Shown here: positions 1 to 11,231 of the stretch, one piece after another | Layout: every line of letters starts with the position of its first letter | Numbering within the stretch: the first letter of the stretch is position 1 | Source: Micromussa lordhowensis | Taxonomy: Eukaryota > Cnidaria > Anthozoa > Scleractinia > Lobophylliidae | Direction of reading: 5' to 3' | DNA: 64,000 nt | Assembly: GCA_964020085.1 (NCBI GenBank) | Contig: OZ026606.1 | Span: 11,448,297 to 11,512,296 of the forward strand | The notes under the pieces: generated by a model | Seen by the model: only the letters and a program-made list of their open reading frames with translations | What the model was told of the DNA's origin: nothing | The model's database searches: none | Made by a program: the position numbers and the translations under genes

Positions 1-3000
1 GTGTAGCACTTTTTACCAAAACTTACTTTTTTAGGTTAAATATTTTCATTCAACAATAAATGCGATGTTGTTTTGCCAGTGATCTTTGAACTGAAGTCTT
101 GAAAATTCAGCTTAAATTTAGTAATGATGTGAGGAATTTAATAATGACATGGCGCCTAGCTGGCTATCGGCGTTTCGTATTTAATGAAAAAAAAAAACAA
201 CAACAAAAAACAAAAAAAAAATTCTTGAGAGCAGGCTGTTGTTTCCTTGATCATAAACCAGTAGAACGATATACGGTTAATTGTTTCCTTTCTGTTAAAC
301 TCAAAATAAGAAGGTGATTGTTCTCATGCATTATTTTTAAAACCGCGGGTGGGTAAAAATTTAAACAGAATATTTGATGATAATTTCCTATCATCTATCC
401 ATTTTTATAAATACGCTCAGTGATTGGCCCATAATTAAACGTACGAAGTAGTCTTATCTGTTTATCTTCTTCAAACAGGTTGGATTTTTTTTCTGTATCT
501 ACAGAAAAATAAGAAAAATTCCAAGGCTAGTTGGCTTCGCGCCGAAGGCTGAACAAAACGTACCGCTATTGCAAAGAGATGTGTTCAAATTCTATCTAGG
601 TTGTGTTGGCTCGACTCTCAATTTAAACAGGAAACTATGTGACCATTCTTCATTATCGTGAAGTCGCTTAAACAGCTGTTGGAAATCCCACTTTATGAAC
701 AAATATCTTTGGACAGTAGGCAATATCAGCATAGACAGCTATATTTTTTAAAATAACTTGAAGTCATTATGTTCGCTTTATGATATATATTTCTTTCTAC
801 TGTACTGAAGACGCTTGATCATATCGAACCCGGCTTAAATGTTTCCAGTCAAACTCCTACTAAAACAGCGCACAGAAAGGGAAAAGTGTTACACGCAAAA
901 TTCAAACACTGAAAGTGGGCAGCAATGGTAAGTTTTAAAGGCGTTTATTGGCTTCCCTGCTTTGCATATTTCCGCAAAATATTACATTGAGTTCTAATCG
1001 CTTTCGATCAAAAAAAAAATGATTGCAAGTACACACATCCGTCGGAGATTTTCAGAGCGATTTCACTGAAGCCTCCTCAATAGCAATATAGGTAAGTACG
1101 GCTTGCAGAATGTTGTGTTGTTGTGAAGAGTAGCCACAACGCTGACAGGAATAATTTAAGGAATTAAATTGAAAAATTCAAAACTTGAGGAGGACAGAAA
1201 TATATTAAGACTACAGGCATATTTTCATTACTTTAAAACTCGCTTCAGCATCTGCTTTTCGCCCGTTGACAAATTTTGTTTGAAAAAAAGCAATTTCTTT
1301 TTACACACACTAAATTTCCAAAATGACATACACACTTCTAATATTTAGAACACATTTGAGCAAAATATCCGATGACACCTTCAAGTACCGCCGAGATCCT
1401 CTCTAGAGCGTTTCGAAGTAATTCTGATTTGACTTTAAACGTTATTGTTGTTATGGTTAAAAAGAGGAAAACCAACGTCATAATAAAGGACAAAATATAC
1501 CAAAATCGTTGAAGCAGTAAAATTGGTATTATAAATGTCAGCGTCGGAAGGACATCGTCAATGCTAAAGGATAGATTGTATTTTCGCTTTTTTTGTTTGC
1601 AAATTGCGCCAAGCCTCTCATTTCTAAACTACATATAAATGATTTTATGTTACCTTCAGGGTTAATCAACCTTAGGGTTAATCAAAAGGAAAACTTCTTA
1701 ACTCGGAAAAAGTCGTGTCGGTTGTTTCATACTACTGCAAAGTAAAAGAAAAATGTAACGTAGAAATAATTAAATATTTAGTTCGACGTAATTATCTTTC
1801 TATTTACCTATTACCTGCTACGACAGAGAACTATGAATTACTCTAAATTAATGTGAACGTTAAAAAGTTCACTTTTATGACAGGTGTGTGATAATGAGTG
1901 GATGGAAGCGAAGGGTAAATGTCAGGTTTGTCTACCACTGAGCAACAGAGAGACCCATACGAGACAGACAAATTAACTAGGTTCCTATGTGACATGGTTC
2001 GCTCATACACGAACTACTAAGATCAGTTGTTATCGGATAATGTTTTCGATATTCAGGTTTCTAATGTTAGTAGCTATTTATTTTTAAGTTTCATAAGGCC
2101 ATTCACATCTACAGGGTTTCAACTTGCCTGAAGAGGGCTCAATACAAAATCGGTACCAAGGCAGTAAAATATATTCAGTACCATCTTGCAATTTACTTTA
2201 CAAATCAATGGAATATTTAAAAATTAGAATTACAAGCTATATAAAATCGAATATGTATTATTTTCATATACACGATTACTTAATTAAAGCCCAGAGGAAT
2301 AAAACGAACACATCGCTTCTTCTATTCACATTCGACGCACTTAACCTTTCAAAAATGAAATGAAATATGTACAAACTGTATAAAAACTGAAAAACGTAGT
2401 AGTTCGAAATATATTTCGCTCTTCGAGCCTCGTCAGTCGTCCGCCATATCGATGGAATCAATGCAAATGAGGTAGGGCATAAGAAAATTTTCAGTGTTAT
2501 ACCAATTCTAAATCAGAAAGCGCAAAATGCATCACTATCGTACATGTTTTAAAAGATAAAATAAATTGAACTGAAATATTTGAAATTGCATTTCTTTCAT
2601 CCTTCCATTGGTGGTGAATTATCATGGGCTATTTATTTCACTCGACAAAGCTTAACTTCGCACCGCATCGAAACCATGCGTTAAAACTAATGCAGTTTAA
2701 AATTCATCATCGAAACTAACTTCAAAAAAGGAAAAACTTTCTTAAAAGGCTCCCGTCATTGTCTAGACATTTTCTTTAAGTATGATGTGTAGATGCCTAA
2801 TGTTATTAGTGCCATATACGAAAAAGGTCGTCTCCCTTTGTTCTAAAAAAAATTTCATTGGCCAATTTCTTCTAAGTGGCACGATATAAGTAGCTGTTTT
2901 GTAATTTGCCATCTGTCTTTACAACCCTGAGAGGTTTCACTCAAGCCATGTTTAGTGTTTGTATTGTAAGTATATTTATTCAGCTTAAAAAAGCATTGGT

Positions 3001-3169
3001 CAGGAGTTTTCCAAAATCAACAGGACATGACAGGCCGCTCGATATTTGCAGGCAATCTTGAATTTTGGATTATGCTGCTTGGGTTTTTGTTAAATTAGCT
3101 GTTGCTGATACGAAATACTATATTTAACGCTTGGATATCTGTCTTTCCAACAGGAAACTTCAAATCAAG
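1..3169. other. Non-coding AT-rich host DNA
   Basis: No convincing coding exon, RNA gene or mobile element is visible here; open frames are short and of random composition. The last 20 bases (about 3140-3152) hold a pyrimidine-rich stretch ending in CAG that looks like the 3' splice site for the following GPCR gene. An untranslated 5' exon could lie anywhere upstream and cannot be located by eye. Confidence 0.5.
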
Positions 3170-4264
3170 ATGAACAACAGCACTGATCTCGCGTTCGAGG
3201 AAGGAAGTGATTCTAAACTGCCCATAACCGCAGTGGTAACAATTCTGTCGTTTCTGTCATTTGGCACTGTCATTGGCAACAGTCTTGTGTTCACGGCTAT
3301 TCTAATTAACCCTGCACTTCACAGCGTCACCTATTTGTCGGTGTTTAGTTTGGCGATTGCAGACTTTTTGGCTGGAATAATCGCCATGCCAAGCTACATA
3401 TTGAAAAAGTTTTCGTTGGGAGAATCCGCCGATGTCATCGTTTGCGACGTCTTCCGTTTCTCCTACTTTCTCACCGGTTACGCGTCAATTCTGAGCTTGT
3501 CTGTAATTAGTGTTGAGCGACTGCTGGCGGTGAAGAGTCCACTAAGATATACAACCGTAGTTACACATAAGCGGGTGATTATGGGTTTAACATTGGCGTG
3601 GCTTGACGCGATGATTATATCGTCACTTCCTTTTGTCCCATGGGATCCAAACGCTCCCTATAAGGAATGTAATTACGAGCCAACGCGATGGTGGAGTATC
3701 ATGGTCATCATATCCAACGTTATTTTGCCATTTCTACTGATCGCAACGTGCTATACCTACATGTATCTAACCGCCAGGTCACATATTAAGAAAATATTAA
3801 GCAACAGAAACAGCGTGGAAAATGATAGGGCTAAAAAACCGCGGAGACAATGTAACGAACGTCGAGCTAGCACCACAATACTGATTGTCATTGGGGTGTT
3901 CGTCGCCTCTTGGTTCCCATCTTGTTTCTATTACTTCTTACAGAAAACGTGTCCGCAATGTTTTTCGGACTCATTCCGCTCAAAGCAAAGCATCTTCAAT
4001 GCCTTGGTAAAAATTCTGACTTTCACGTCGTCCTTTGCCAATCCTATAATATACTGCTGGAGAAGTCGACATTTCAGGAACGCGTTTTACAGCATTCTGA
4101 CAAGAATTTCTGGGCGAGTCTCTAGAGGGCAAAAAACCGACTCTATTACTGAAATTGTTCGCCCCAGAGGCATTACAATAGGTAGCGTTTGTACTAAAGA
4201 AGCGTGCAATATTTTTTCATCAAACATGGACGTGGGAACATATGTCGTTTCATTAGATACATAA
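3170..4264 (+). CDS. Class A (rhodopsin-like) G protein-coupled receptor
   Basis: Seven-transmembrane receptor of the rhodopsin family, about 364 residues. Visible hallmarks: GN in TM1, LAIAD in TM2, a TM3 Cys (IVCDVF) paired with an ECL2 Cys (YKECNY), an ERL variant of the DRY motif (VISVERLLAV), FVASWFPS in TM6 and NPIIY in TM7. An N-glycosylation sequon (NNST) lies at the N-terminus. The frame is open upstream to 3131 but only with a TTG. The ATG at 3170 is preferred because it aligns with the starts of the paralogues at 14614 and 56417, and because a likely splice acceptor lies about 18 bases before it. The coding region is a single exon. It is clearly related to, but diverged from, the two near-identical minus-strand receptors in this window. 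The ligand cannot be told from sequence; amine-, adenosine- or melanocortin-type are all possible. Confidence 0.9.
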   Translation: MNNSTDLAFEEGSDSKLPITAVVTILSFLSFGTVIGNSLVFTAILINPALHSVTYLSVFSLAIADFLAGIIAMPSYILKKFSLGESADVIVCDVFRFSYFLTGYASILSLSVISVERLLAVKSPLRYTTVVTHKRVIMGLTLAWLDAMIISSLPFVPWDPNAPYKECNYEPTRWWSIMVIISNVILPFLLIATCYTYMYLTARSHIKKILSNRNSVENDRAKKPRRQCNERRASTTILIVIGVFVASWFPSCFYYFLQKTCPQCFSDSFRSKQSIFNALVKILTFTSSFANPIIYCWRSRHFRNAFYSILTRISGRVSRGQKTDSITEIVRPRGITIGSVCTKEACNIFSSNMDVGTYVVSLDT

Positions 4265-4860
4265 AGACACCATCTTGAGAGTGACAATAGCTCGAGGGAT
4301 GAACAGATTTGACCCAGCACACAGAAGGGAAATGACTGTGTTGTACTGCACTTAACAACGACAAGCAACTTGGATTCTCTTAAAAGCTTGATTTTTATTT
4401 GCATAAGAACTCATCAGAACAACAAATGTGTCAGAAATATATTGACCAAAGATAATTGTTTTTAGTTGGCTGTATTTAAAGTAGTGCTCTTTCACTGGTT
4501 AAACGTTTTCGTGAAGCGTAGTCAAAACAATCAAACAGAAAAGGGCCAATCATGACCATCTTCCTGCGATCTGTACCCGTTGCATGCAGTTTTCATGGAG
4601 TTTCACATTTCATTACGCCTTTTTTCATTTACTGTGTAATGCCTATTATTTTCTCACTGGTTCGGTTTCTGGTGGATACATGTATATTCTATAACCCTGT
4701 AATTAGCTTCTGAGAAGCTGTGTAATTGTAATAAAGAAAAACGGCCTAAAAAGATTGACTTTCCCAGTGTCTAGACATGTCGATAACCTATGGTTTTAAT
4801 AGTTTATATTTTTAACTGAACCAAATAGGCAGTTAACGGCCGCTATCATTACTATCTTTA
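4265..4860. other. GPCR 3' flank, non-coding
   Basis: Probable 3' UTR and flank of the receptor gene. AATAAA-like strings occur (for example near 4730, 'gtaataaagaaaaacgg'), which could serve as a polyadenylation signal. Nothing else is recognised. Confidence 0.4.
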
Positions 4861-5435
4861 TATCTAGGGTTTTTCTGAAGATTACTCGGTACAATTCTAA
4901 TGGTATGGTGACAAATCTTTTTCTGTTTCTGCATCGACATTTTGGAACAGCCTTCCAGATCATTTGAGACTTACAGTAGACCTGCCTTCTTTTAAGTGTG
5001 ATATTTTAAAAGACTTATTCTTAGTTTATTTTACTGCTTAGCTTTCATCTTATGATATAAACTCATTATTTCCGCCTAGTTAGGGGCAAAATCAGTATAC
5101 AGCGCCTTAGAACATTAGAATCATGTGCGCTTTATTGAGCTTATATTTATTGTTACGAGCTGCTTTTGTCAAGTTCCCTTATTTGCTGTCAGAACAACAC
5201 TTTGAAACCTTTTCCTAAAGTCTACTTTCTACCTTTATTTATTTATTCATTTTTTTAGTTCTCTTCTTCTTGATTTGTTCTGTAGTAACTAATGTAACTA
5301 GAGGTTAACTCGTAAACTTCCTAGCTATTCGGTTAGCCTCCAGACTCAATATTTGTACTTTTGGTTGCTATGTGAGTGTGTGTGTCATATATATAAAATT
5401 GTAAGTAGAAGAGCGAATAAAGTTGTTGTTAAGCA
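4861..5435 (+). mobile_element. LINE 3' end, 5'-truncated
   Basis: The frame 4922-5041 reads SVSASTFWNSLPDHLR and onward. This has the pattern of the extreme C-terminus of non-LTR retrotransposon ORF2 proteins (a small-hydroxyl run, FWN-SLP, then an FK-type helix and stop). About 390 bases of 3' UTR-like sequence follow, ending near 5432 in 'aataaagttgttgtt', typical of LINE tails that end in short GTT repeats. The reverse transcriptase itself is missing, so this is a dead 5'-truncated copy. Family (L2/CR1 type) is an inference. Confidence 0.6.
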
Positions 5436-5924
5436 CATTAGCTCGTTTATATGCTTACAATGAGAATTTTTAAAGTCACGAGAGATCATGAACATTTTGT
5501 AAAGCCATGCCACTGTAATAACATTACCGTCATATAAGTAATATATCAAACACGAAAGATCGTGTTTGATCACATTTCCAAACGACAAAAAGACAATTGA
5601 AAACATGACGCACAGAGAATATTTTTGTCGAGCCTCGAGGTGTTTGGAAATAAAATTAAATAACCAAACACCTATTTCTGGACGGAATTTTGCGTTTCGG
5701 AAGTGTTTGGGCTTAGATGCGAATCGCTATAGCTTAAGGAGGGTCACAACAGAATCTAGTTCCCAAAATTGTGTAAACACATACACAACCCCACCTCACC
5801 GATTTTTCTTTTAAAAACTCATATCTCATCATGCTTATCAAAAGTCGAAAATAAAAATGGGGGTCGGCCGAGCTCGCTTTTGGGTTACACTGTTGCTGCG
5901 AAACGTGAAAGTCTTATTTTGCTA
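5436..5924. other. Non-coding host DNA
   Basis: No gene recognised. A short string 'gggggtcggccgagctcgcttt' near 5857 resembles strings inside the piggyBac-like element at 9903-10542 ('gggggtcaccg.gctcgctt'), so part of this stretch may be an old repeat fragment. Confidence 0.3.
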
Positions 5925-6401
5925 AAGCTGTGTTCACACTAAATGTTAATTATATTCAACTGAATTACGATTCAATATATCATACTCCATTCGATTTTAT
6001 TCAATTATGGTTTTTGTTCACATCTGCGAAAATTCAAATAAACTAGGCAGGGTAACCTCGCAATCTAAAGTTGAAAACAAAATGGCGCCCTATCGAACAG
6101 CTGCCATGATATTCACCGCAATACTTGATTTGGAGGCCAGGAGAAAGGCAAAGGAAACTTCGAAGGCTAGAAGAAGAAAAATCCGCCATCTGAAACAGCA
6201 ACAACGGATGAGACAAACCATCACGTGTTCGCCAATTTGTTCAATCACGCACTGTAATTACTTCAAACAACCCCCTTTGGGTTGTTTGAAGTAATTGTAA
6301 TCCAATTGTAATCAGGGACTGTAATTAGTTGATGTGAACCCATTTCATATTTAATTCGATTATAATTCGATCACAATCGAGGCCTAATGTGAACACGGCT
6401 T
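5925..6401. mobile_element. Non-autonomous DNA transposon (TIR with GTGTTCACA)
   Basis: The left end 'aagctgtgttcacact' and the right end 'taatgtgaacacggctt' are imperfect inverted repeats. Both sides continue into related AT-rich subterminal sequence with 'attcgat' motifs. No clean target-site duplication was found. The terminus resembles the GGCCCTGT(T/C)(T/C)ACA ends of three other elements in this window, so a PIF/Harbinger-like affiliation is plausible. A 95-codon frame inside (6007-6294) is Arg/Lys-rich and may be a remnant of a transposon protein, but I would not call it a gene. Confidence 0.5.
6256..6296. repeat. 18-bp perfect hairpin inside the element
   Basis: Arms at 6256-6273 and 6279-6296 (aattacttcaaacaaccc and its complement) are separated by 5 nt (ccttt). 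It lies at the end of the internal open frame of the surrounding non-autonomous element. Confidence 0.85.
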
Positions 6402-6480
6402 GTTTGGATTAGATATTTAATCCAAATTGAAAAAGGATGGTATCACTGATCGGTCAAACTATAAATGGCAAAGGAGTAAG

Positions 6481-6908
6481 TTAGCTGTTCCATACATAAA
6501 ACAGAAACACATCTGCGCATGAGTGACCTGAGTTGTCGCCCTCAGAAAAATCGCCAAGGTCTTCAACAAACCAGATCCTCAATTCCTGACCGCGTGTAAC
6601 GACACCTGGCTCTGAGGCATTGGGAAACACCAGCTCCCGTGAGGTGCTGCTATAGCCTTCCAAACTGTATGTTTCATTAAGAGTATAGTTGCCAGGCAAG
6701 ACAACCTCATCACTAGCGGTTGTAATGACAATTCTTAATTTACGTGATGGATTTCCCCAGTTGCCTCCGATCGTTCCCGAGTTAGCCACGTGCCCAAAGG
6801 TGTGAACAAGCTTTGCAGTGATGATTTTTCCAGTAACTTGCACAGTGAAACGATCTCTAGCGCCAAAACAAACAGGCCCATGGATATTTACCTTTGACCA
6901 ACCGGTAC
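6481..6908 (-). CDS. Secreted PAN/EGF protein, exon 3 (terminal)
   Basis: Last coding exon of the minus-strand gene whose other exons are at 9209-9326 and 11232-11597. The acceptor is 'ttgatttatacattcag' just above 6908, and the stop TAA is at 6481-6483. The phase fits: exon 2 ends with one base of a codon and this exon supplies two. The domain of about 140 residues starts GWSKVNIHGP and ends VFLFYVWNS. It carries N-glycosylation sequons (NYT, NET, NAS) and looks like a beta-rich extracellular domain of a type found in cnidarian secreted proteins. I cannot name its family. Joined to the other exons the gene gives 304 codons including stop, an exact multiple of three. Confidence 0.7.
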
Positions 6909-7800
6909 CTGAATGTATAAATCAATTATTTGGTATTAAGAGCGTGTCCATGAGAAAACTAAGCAGAACCAGGAAGAAGGTGATACAGCTCATCTCACCG
7001 ATTTCGCTTAAACTTGGCACAAATACTGGGTTTGGTAAGTAAATGATTATGGCAGAAAATAGATCAAAATATTGAAAGAAGTGTCTCAAGTGCTTTTTTT
7101 CGCCGAACATTTACTCGTAATCGATAAGAAAATGCTTAGCTAGATATTTCTTGTTTATTTCGAGTTACAGGCGTTGAGACAGGAATACGGCTGTTTCGTT
7201 TTAGTGTGCATGGATGTCCATGAAATGGCCAAATCGTAAAGTCAATGTAAACGTTACTCCCGCACAGAAAAAAACATTGAAGTCCCCAAATATTTTATGG
7301 TCTTATCCATGTTAGAAAAAAAGTTATTTACTGTTGCCCATTGCAGATATTTGCCATCAATTAAAGGCTATTCACAACACCATGAAATATGCACCTTATT
7401 TAAGATGGAGCCACGGAGAGAAAACAAATTGCCTAGATCAAATGAATATCAGTGCTTTGAGACTGATAATTGTAGAAAATGATCCAGTAGATCTCATTTT
7501 CACATGGCCTCTTCTTGCTGTAGAAATAGTAAACCAACGACAGGTAGTTAAATTTGTCAAATGGCCATTTTTGCAGGCTGTCCCTCTAACTTGAAGGGGA
7601 CAAAATATTTTGACCTACTTTTTTGAGACAATCATTTACTCATCCAACCCAGCATTTGTACCAAGTTTGAGCAAAATCGTTGATTTGAGCTGTATCACCT
7701 CCTGCCTGATTTTCTCATGGACCCACTCCCAGTATATAATGATAATGTCCTAATGAGTGAGCAATTAATCCGCGCAAATCATGTCCCATCTTTTCCCAAA

Positions 7801-7801
<1 letters not shown>

Positions 7802-7855
<54 letters not shown>

Positions 7856-8165
7856 TTTATTAATTTCTATTGCGCAATTATCAATATAAATTTTCAATTG
7901 CGCATTACAATATGATCTTAATATAAATATATAAAAATACAAACGTAAACGTAAATCCAAATATATAAATACAAGTAAATAAAAAAGGCATCAAATTTAC
8001 ACTATAACAAGGCTTGTCTAAAGAGATAAGTCTTGATTGCCGTCTTGAATTTATTAATTGAATTTAGGTCCCTGGTATCACTAGAAAGCTCGTTCCATAA
8101 TTTGGGGGCGGCCACGAAGAATGACCGGTCTCCGAGAGTCTTGCGAGACTTCAATGCAGGATAGT
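7802..8165 (-). mobile_element. LINE 3' end with (ATT)n tail, 5'-truncated
   Basis: On the minus strand the frame ending near 8008 reads GDRSFFVAAPKLWNELSSDT and onward to FRQALL-stop. This is the characteristic C-terminal tail of non-LTR retrotransposon ORF2 proteins. About 150 bases of 3' UTR follow, then a pure (ATT)n microsatellite (AAT on the + strand, 7802-7855), the usual terminus of several LINE clades. No reverse transcriptase domain is left. It lies inside intron 2 of the PAN/EGF gene, in the gene's own orientation. Confidence 0.75.
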
Positions 8166-8618
8166 TTAACGTCAAAGAGTGCTCTTATGTTCAAGTTGTC
8201 TTATGTTGTCTTATGTTCAAGTGTGAAACCATTAATCACAACAGAAATCAATCCGGCCAACCATAAAGAGTTGATTCCCTAATTGAAGAAAATTGGCGAC
8301 ATCTCTCCACACCACTTTATGCGTAATTCACACTTCTAAATCAGCGTGGCCGTACAGGTGTCTTTTTAACTTTTACCACTGAGATAATCACTGACTTTTT
8401 AAAGGAGTTTTAAAAGTGTGTCTTGAAATCTGGCATCAACCATTTCCATGTATCCATTTCTCGCTAATGCCTGCTATTTTAAGGGAAAACAGCTAGGAAA
8501 AGCCTGTAATTAAATTGACCTTTAGTCGTCCTCCATTCATTCTAGTATTTGTGTTAATTTGTTGTAACATGTACTGACCGAAATGAAAATAAACTTGGAA
8601 CTATCTAACGTATACTAA

Positions 8619-9139
8619 GGCCCTGTTTACAAGCAGGTAGGGTAACCCTACTGCCAGGGTAACCCTAGCAAGAGGGTTAAAAGATAGCCCGGGTTTACAA
8701 GCAAAATTTTCAGGTAGGGTAACCCTACTGCCCGAGACAACTTTACGCTTGTTACGCTTCGGTAACCTTGCAAGTAAAGCACGAACAGATAACAAAACTG
8801 GAAAATAATTTATTTCCAAAGCAAAATTATGACAAACTGTGAAAGAACTTGATGTTTTCTGGGTCATAATTCGCTGATTTTGTCGGTATTGTGATCATAT
8901 TTTGCTTTTGGGAGCCAAAATAGAGATAGCCCGGGTAGGCGGGTTAACCCTACCTGGAGTGTTTACAAGGGAAAAAGTTAACCCGCTTGCTAGGGTAACC
9001 CTAGCACGCAGATAGGGTAACCCTCCTACCCGGGTAACCCTGGCCGCCTTGTAAACACGACGAAGAAAATAAGAACAAATGTGTGCGTGCTAGGGTAACC
9101 CGCTTGCTAGGGTAACCCTCTCTCCTTGTAAACAGGGCC
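8619..9139. mobile_element. PIF/Harbinger-like MITE, 521 bp, TSD TAA
   Basis: A perfect 15-bp terminal inverted repeat 'ggccctgtttacaag' is flanked on both sides by TAA (8616-8618 and 9140-9142), as expected of a 3-bp target-site duplication. The interior is full of short palindromic 'gggtaaccc' motifs, about ten copies, and has no coding capacity. The superfamily call is inferred from TSD length and termini. It sits in intron 2 of the PAN/EGF gene. Confidence 0.75.
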
Positions 9140-9208
9140 TAAGTGAGACACCGTTGGTTTTGTTTTCACCAGTAACAATCATATATGGGACCGTAGGATC
9201 TTTCTTAC

Positions 9209-9326
9209 CTATTTCACACAGTTCTCCCTCTCGGCCAGGTACACACTCACAAGTAAACGTTGCTTCTCCGTAGTCTTGGTGACATGTCCCACCTCGCTGA
9301 CAAGGCTGGCTAAAGCATGGTGGAAC
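9209..9326 (-). CDS. Secreted PAN/EGF protein, exon 2 (EGF-like domain)
   Basis: A 118-bp internal exon encoding one EGF-like domain with six cysteines in the pattern CFSQPC..GGTC......FTCEC..G..GELC. The acceptor is 'ttcgctcccag' on the minus strand and the donor is GTAAGA right after GAA ATA G. It begins in phase 0, matching the end of exon 1, and ends in phase 1, matching exon 3. EGF domains of this kind mediate extracellular protein contacts. Confidence 0.8.
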
Positions 9327-9548
9327 CTGGGAGCGAAATGGAAAGGGAATGTGTAGTGACATTAGTACCATAGTGAATTGGGTAATTCCCTATTATTTAT
9401 GTATACTTGGAATGAACGTTTTTTTTTCCTGCAGCTTCTCGACGGTCTGGAATCCTAAATCCTTGAAATCACGCGCGCTCCAGCGGTCCCAATTTTCCCA
9501 ACCGGTCCCCGAGTTGCAGACCGCTCCTAAATTTCGCTCCTAAAAGTT

Positions 9549-9636
9549 CAACCTCGTTCCCAGGGTCTCTCATCTTACCGCCCCTTGGAGCGAGCGAGGA
9601 GGCGCGGTAAGATGAGAGACCCTGGGAACGAGGTTG
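9549..9636. mobile_element. 88-bp hairpin MITE with 9-bp TSD
   Basis: Perfect 32-bp inverted repeats (9549-9580 and 9605-9636, beginning 'caacctcgttcccagggtct') enclose a 24-base GC-rich loop. A 9-bp direct repeat 'ctaaaagtt' flanks it (9540-9548 and 9637-9645). A 9-bp duplication suggests Mutator-like transposition; the superfamily is inferred only from that length. Confidence 0.8.
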
Positions 9637-9902
9637 CTAAAAGTTACCGATATCTTTTGCCTTTGTTAAACTTCCATTGATGATTAATCAACGCAAGTTT
9701 ATCTTTATTCACTTTTAAATGGCAGGGCAAGTCACTGTAAGTAAATTCAATTGAATATTTTGAAATTGTCAAAGTCTGCTTGGTTGCCTGCAATGGCGCG
9801 TAATCCTGTGTTTCTCTCTCCATAAAATTTGAGTCAATTTCAGTCGAGTTTACCTCTCTGATCGTTGACGTATTTAAAAGAATTTCTGTGGAATACACTT
9901 AA

Positions 9903-10542
9903 GGTGATTCCCTAGTAAAAGATCCCACCATAGATTTCTGATGAAACTTGGTATGTTGATGTTACAAGGACAAGGAGATATTAAAAACGTAATAAAAAGA
10001 GGGGGTCACCGCGCTTGTTTTCACGCCACAATGCTGACAAATGCGGTTATTAAGGTGACTTTTGGTGATCTCCCGTGCGCAACAAATAAGCGCGATTATT
10101 TTCCAATGCGGCGTGTTATAGCACACCGAGTTCGACTTTCTTTGATTGTTTATTCATCTACGTCCCAGAAAAAATGGCTTCAAATACCTAGCATTATTAA
10201 TTAGTATTTTTATCCTTTAAAGGACACATAATTTGGACTTGCTCCGTTGGGCCCGTTACGTCTCTATCTGTAGCATTTATTTCATTTGCCAAAAAAGTAG
10301 CCATAGATTTCTTCCAATTTTTTTCTCAGTTATTGAGGATATTGTTCTCATTGAATTTATAAAATAGAAAGTGGGGGTCACCGTGCTCGCTTAAGAGAAA
10401 ACGAGCATTTGTCTCGCTATCGAGCTTAGTTTGAGGGAAATCTCTTACGTTTTGTACCGGCCCGCGCGCGCTCATTTGCGCGCGCTAATGACGCAACAAT
10501 CGTGCGCAGTAAGGATGCACAATGCAAAACTAGGGAATCACC
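9903..10542. mobile_element. piggyBac-type non-autonomous element, 640 bp
   Basis: Terminal inverted repeats 'ggtgattccctagt' are flanked at both ends by TTAA (9899-9902 and 10543-10546), the hallmark target site of piggyBac elements. The interior contains two related 'gggggtcaccg.gct' strings and no transposase. A 87-codon open frame inside (9941-10204) has no recognisable domain. Confidence 0.7.
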
Positions 10543-11231
10543 TTAACGAATTTCCTCGCTTCTTGCTATTCAATTTTCGGTAGAATAGTCTGATTTCAAG
10601 TGATTTTAATACCAACGACGGACAGAAATTGTTTTTGTAGTAAACTTCAAACCTCGCACGAAAATTCAGTTCATACCGGAAAAAACAAGTTTGGACTTGA
10701 ACTTATTAACTGGTGAGATAACTGCAATTAAAATAAAGTAGTTCGAAATAAATCTGTTATTTCATACATCTTTCTCTGTCTAGTTACTGAGTTACTCGCT
10801 CCTTGCGAATATTTTTTACAAATCGTTAGCAGACGCCGCGCAAGCCGATTAAATGACAAAGTTGTCTAAACAAACCCATTTTCAATTTAAACCAATTAAA
10901 TGCAGGAAAAAAATAAGCATGTTATTTACCGGGCTTAGGGTCATAAAAATGCTGCCCGAGGACACGGCCTCGGTCACAGTTTTTCACTATACGGACCGAC
11001 TCTAAGCCGGCAAATATCATATATGTATCAACCTCATGATACCTAGGCAGATGGAGATACAGCCTCAACGTGAAATAAGAAGTAACTGTATTCAAAATAT
11101 GGACTATTCAAGAAAGATATGAACTGACTAGAAACTAAAATGGTAGTGAGTGGTTTTTTTAAATCAATATAATCGGTGTAATTGCATAGAGAGTATAGAC
11201 ACTAAGGAATCATAGAGGAAGGATCACTTAC

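Larger units (their letters stand above)
6909..9208 (-). other. Intron 2 of the PAN/EGF gene
   Basis: Region between the donor at 9207-9208 (GTAAGA on the minus strand) and the acceptor at 6909-6910. It contains a LINE 3' end (7802-8165) and a Harbinger-like MITE (8619-9139). The remainder (about 6910-7800 and 8166-8618) has no recognisable coding content. An additional small in-phase exon cannot be excluded. Confidence 0.55.
9327..11231 (-). other. Intron 1 of the PAN/EGF gene
   Basis: Between the exon 1 donor (GTAAGT just below 11232) and the exon 2 acceptor. It holds two small DNA elements (9549-9636 and 9903-10542). The rest, including 10547-11231, shows no coding content. Confidence 0.55.

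Noticed and set aside
3131..3169. GPCR start at 3131
   Set aside because: The codon is TTG and lies upstream of a probable splice acceptor; paralogues align with the ATG at 3170.
6007..6294. 95-codon Arg/Lys-rich frame
   Set aside because: It lies within a non-autonomous transposon and ends in its hairpin; at best a transposon protein remnant.
8640..9125. Telomere-like GGGTAACCC strings
   Set aside because: They are short palindromes confined to one MITE, not tandem TTAGGG repeats.
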